From Pseudobacteriovorax antillogorgiicola (GTDB lineage Bacteria > Bdellovibrionota_B > Oligoflexia > Oligoflexales > Oligoflexaceae), in NCBI RefSeq assembly GCF_900177345.1, contig NZ_FWZT01000009.1, positions 124,001 through 188,000 of the forward strand: a stretch of DNA of 64,000 nt. The letters are read 5' to 3'. Both the position numbers and the translations under genes were made by a program. Under the pieces are notes generated by a model that saw nothing but the letters and a program-made list of their open reading frames with translations, ran no database searches and was not told the origin of the DNA. The stretch's first letter is position 1; the number at the start of each line of letters is the position of its first letter. Below are positions 61,570-64,000 of this stretch, in pieces.

Positions 61570-61681
61570 CTATCAAGCCTAATACTAAAGTGGCGCATCC
61601 AACGATTGAGTGTAAAGAACTACTGACTTGTTCGTTGGGGCATGGGGCTTCTTTGAGGCGGGTACTCTTGAGGAGTTAGAT

Positions 61682-62938
61682 ATGATAAAAAAGATCTTTG
61701 GGCTTGCTTTTCTCCTGCATGGCTTGACTTCGCATGCAAATACTATCGAGCTAGAAACACCAGAAAATGAAATAGAATTACAGGAATTTATTAAGGATCT
61801 AAGGGAAAAGAAACTTCCTCAACTAGACCAAATTCATAGCTGCTATTTAAGTGCAAATTATCTTGCTGATATTTACAAAGACACAAAGAGCCATTGGGTG
61901 GAAAAAAGCAAGCCAAGCTTGCCACTTCTAATCTATGCGAATGAGCAGGATGCTTCAGTATATGACATGAATATCTTCAACAACTTCGACGGCATAATAG
62001 AATCTGAAAAGCTAATAGAATCAAATTTGATTCAATTTATTAAAGATTACGATCCAAGTGACTTTGATAAAAGTACAATCCGAGACCGACTCGCTGAAAT
62101 TGATGCCGGACAGACTAGCCTTGCTGATAGTCTACTAAAAACAAGCCAAAGAGAGTCGATGTTTCTCTATCTCGTAAATCAGGCTGAGATCCAGCTAAGA
62201 GAATTCGACAGCACCTACGCCCCCCATATTGGCTATATTAAAAGTGAGTCCTGCGAGAACAGCAACGTTGTCTCTTTGCTGACGGTTTTTCAAGATGATA
62301 TCAAAGCAAGTCTTGCCAATATCGGCAAGCTTAGGGACTACGTGGTTAGGCTTCGCCCCAAGAGAAACAAGTTGGTCGAGGAAGTATTCACCAAAGTTCG
62401 TGATCGCCTCGTTGAGCAATACGCAAACCTTACATTTGAAGATTTAGAAGCTGTGCAAAAGCAGCTGCTTGATATCATTCGCCTCGATAATCTAGGAGCT
62501 GAAATGATCACTTGGTGGCAAGGAGAAAGCGCTAAGGGGTTAGCAGGTAATCTTCACCTCAAGTATCTTGAGTACGAGCGCCCCCTAAGGTTGCTTCGCT
62601 TATTAGGCGCTAAATTGCATCGATTTGAAGGTAAAATCAATAAGTTGATAGGAGCTCCCGAAGCTAGCCGTAGCTTGTATTTACAAAAGTTGGAAGCTAT
62701 GCAATCAACCCTGTCCAGAAACCTTGATCGGCTGGAAAGCTCGGGTTGGCGGGGACAGAGAGATAGGCAAGTTTTGATCAACCAACGGCGAATGCAGCAA
62801 GCGGATCGTTACTCAAGCGAGTGTGTGCGTGATATCGAGCGCCACTTAGAGGCAGCTGAAGAGACGACGGCACTTGCGACGATGACGCGACTTGAACAGC
62901 TCTACCGAGACTCAGTCGAGTCTTGTAGCAGACGATAG
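61682..62938 (+). CDS. Exported coiled-coil/helical protein of unknown function
   Basis: The product of about 418 residues has a signal peptide (IKKIFGLAFLLHGLTSHA) and is almost all helical, with Glu/Lys/Leu-rich stretches (for example LDNLGAEMITWWQGESAKGLAG, HRFEGKINKLIGAPEASRSLY). No domain is recognised. The ATG at 61682 has GAGGAG seven bases upstream. It is followed after 11 bases by a lipoprotein gene, so the two form an operon. Confidence 0.65.
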   Translation: MIKKIFGLAFLLHGLTSHANTIELETPENEIELQEFIKDLREKKLPQLDQIHSCYLSANYLADIYKDTKSHWVEKSKPSLPLLIYANEQDASVYDMNIFNNFDGIIESEKLIESNLIQFIKDYDPSDFDKSTIRDRLAEIDAGQTSLADSLLKTSQRESMFLYLVNQAEIQLREFDSTYAPHIGYIKSESCENSNVVSLLTVFQDDIKASLANIGKLRDYVVRLRPKRNKLVEEVFTKVRDRLVEQYANLTFEDLEAVQKQLLDIIRLDNLGAEMITWWQGESAKGLAGNLHLKYLEYERPLRLLRLLGAKLHRFEGKINKLIGAPEASRSLYLQKLEAMQSTLSRNLDRLESSGWRGQRDRQVLINQRRMQQADRYSSECVRDIERHLEAAEETTALATMTRLEQLYRDSVESCSRR

Positions 62939-62949
62939 GGGAGTAAACT

Positions 62950-64000
62950 ATGAATACCAAAGCACTTAATATACTAAACCTTATCATTTTACTGATGTCT
63001 TTTGGCTGTGGGGCTGCTCCCATTCCAGATCCCGTTGGAGATTCTAATTGCCCAAAGAACACAGACTGTACCAATATTTCTTGGGAAACTGATGAGAATG
63101 GCGACTATGAAGTAAAGCCCACACCAGCAGATGAAGGCCCTCCTGCGCTCGATCCCAGCGATATTGAGCCGAACCCTTTTGATGAAATCCCAGATGATTC
63201 CGGAAGTGGGGGGAATGTTGGCACGATTGGTGGTCCTACCAGTGGTGGCGAAACTCTACCACCCCCAACAACGCCAACACAGGGCGGGGGAGGTGGCGGT
63301 GGCGATCCGTCAGGACTAGAGAAAGCGCTAAGTGACGGTATTAAAAACCTAGCTGAAGGCATCAAAGGTTTGGGTGGGCTGATATCTGGCGAATCCCAGA
63401 AGAAGATGAGGGAAGCGCGAAGAAAGAAGCGAGAGATAGAAGCGAAGATTCGTGGAGCAACAAGCTTAGCTAATCAAGTCAAGGAATACGAAGCGAGTAT
63501 CTCAAATCTGGCCAACGACCTAAAAAACAAAGGTCAAAGCATCACAGAAAACGGCAACCACGGAGAAAAGTCTACTACTGAGAAAGTCAATCAGGCTGGT
63601 GAAAGTCACAATGAGACCATCAATGAGGTCGACAAAAGCCTTCCTGAGTTTAACCCGAATCCTCCCACGGAAAGCGACGATGCCCCAGAGGATGAGAGGG
63701 ATGATTGTTACCTAAAACTCAAAGCTTGCACGGATCTGACCCCTGAAGACGAAAAAGTTATCGCGACTCGCGAGTATATCGAATATGCCCGCGATCGCAC
63801 CAAGTCCTATCAAGGCGACCGGAAAAAAGGCGCCGACACTATGCTCGATGCAGCTGATGCGACAAGCGATCTAGCAGAAGAAGCCTATAACGAGGGGGAC
63901 CTCGATGAGGGGGACGCTTATACAGGGGTAGCGCTAGGGCTAGCCGACGCTGCCATTGGGTTTGTGCCCGGCTTGGGTTGGGCTCATGATGTTTACCAGG
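62950..64000 (+). CDS. Large lipoprotein with low-complexity linker and pretoxin-like end, truncated by the window
   Basis: The frame is open from the ATG at 62950 to the end of the window (350 residues seen). It begins with a lipobox (LLMSFGC, Cys20). A Pro/Asp/Gly-rich linker (about 45-125, with a Gly7 run at 63289-63303) follows, then a charged helical region (KKMREARRKKREIEAKIRG) and a Glu/Asp-rich part. Just before the edge, GVALGLADAAIGFVPGLGWAHDVYQ reads like the hydrophobic start of a pretoxin-TG (PxxG) segment seen in polymorphic toxins. GGGGAG lies six bases before the ATG. The C-terminal domain, where a toxin would be, is outside. Confidence 0.75.
   Translation, partial: MNTKALNILNLIILLMSFGCGAAPIPDPVGDSNCPKNTDCTNISWETDENGDYEVKPTPADEGPPALDPSDIEPNPFDEIPDDSGSGGNVGTIGGPTSGGETLPPPTTPTQGGGGGGGDPSGLEKALSDGIKNLAEGIKGLGGLISGESQKKMREARRKKREIEAKIRGATSLANQVKEYEASISNLANDLKNKGQSITENGNHGEKSTTEKVNQAGESHNETINEVDKSLPEFNPNPPTESDDAPEDERDDCYLKLKACTDLTPEDEKVIATREYIEYARDRTKSYQGDRKKGADTMLDAADATSDLAEEAYNEGDLDEGDAYTGVALGLADAAIGFVPGLGWAHDVYQ

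Noticed and set aside
1-64000. CRISPR arrays, tRNA, rRNA, insertion sequences, prophage
   Set aside because: No regularly spaced direct repeats, no cloverleaf or rRNA core sequence, no transposase or integrase was seen on either strand by eye.

Overview
The window looks like chromosomal sequence from a Gram-negative bacterium of roughly 45-50% GC. The likeliest source is a free-living member of the Bdellovibrionota/Oligoflexia (a Pseudobacteriovorax- or Oligoflexus-like organism). This is inferred from recA, era, murA and ttcA set among many signal-peptide proteins and lipoproteins, 7TM-DISM histidine kinases, PilZ proteins, a PilT ATPase and secreted metalloproteases. No rRNA, tRNA, CRISPR array, insertion sequence or prophage was recognised.

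Layout. 1-4.0 kb (mostly minus): a truncated outer-membrane barrel protein, an exported protein and a TolB-like propeller, then a small exported protein and a thioredoxin-fold protein. 4.1-8.7 kb: a RelA/SpoT-like protein followed by a spermidine-synthase-fold protein, then an ATP-grasp ligase translationally coupled to a flavin monooxygenase. 8.8-18.6 kb: a CHASE2-SpoIIE phosphatase, secreted endonuclease I, ttcA, a secreted PD-(D/E)XK-like protein, a START protein, and a histidine kinase next to a CBS/receiver protein. 18.7-25.5 kb: a nitrate assimilation island, nirB-nirD-nasA on the minus strand and a nitrate/nitrite transporter divergent from it. 25.8-38.5 kb: an EI24 membrane protein, recA, a VWA lipoprotein, a methyltransferase, two metalloproteases, two PilZ proteins, a GlpD-type dehydrogenase and a PilT ATPase. 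38.9-52.4 kb: two peptide-ABC ATPases (plus strand) and, about 8 kb away on the minus strand, the YejA-YejE-YejB binding protein and permeases. Between them lie a LamB-like porin, a second 7TM-DISM kinase, an ADC/SDR pair and an exo/endonuclease-phosphatase lipoprotein. 52.8-58.7 kb: era, a divergent murA, a lipoprotein, DoxX, a TPR protein and two TPM-domain proteins. 58.7-64 kb: an 0.8 kb non-coding region, then a secreted Cys-repeat/ricin-lectin protein, an exported helical protein and a lipoprotein cut by the window end.

How they work together. NirB, NirD and NasA with the transporter make a self-contained route from external nitrate to ammonium. YejABE plus the two separate ATPases would make a complete peptide importer. 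PilT and the PilZ proteins point to c-di-GMP-linked type IV pilus motility. The two kinases and the CHASE2-SpoIIE protein are sensory inputs.

The least ordinary parts are the RelA/SpoT-like gene with its SAM-fold neighbour, the ATP-grasp/luciferase-like pair, a MurA with changed active-site residues, a kinase with an eroded ATP-binding domain, a 13-residue cysteine repeat on a lectin protein, and the surface operon at the right edge. All functions are read from protein motifs by eye; no database search was run.
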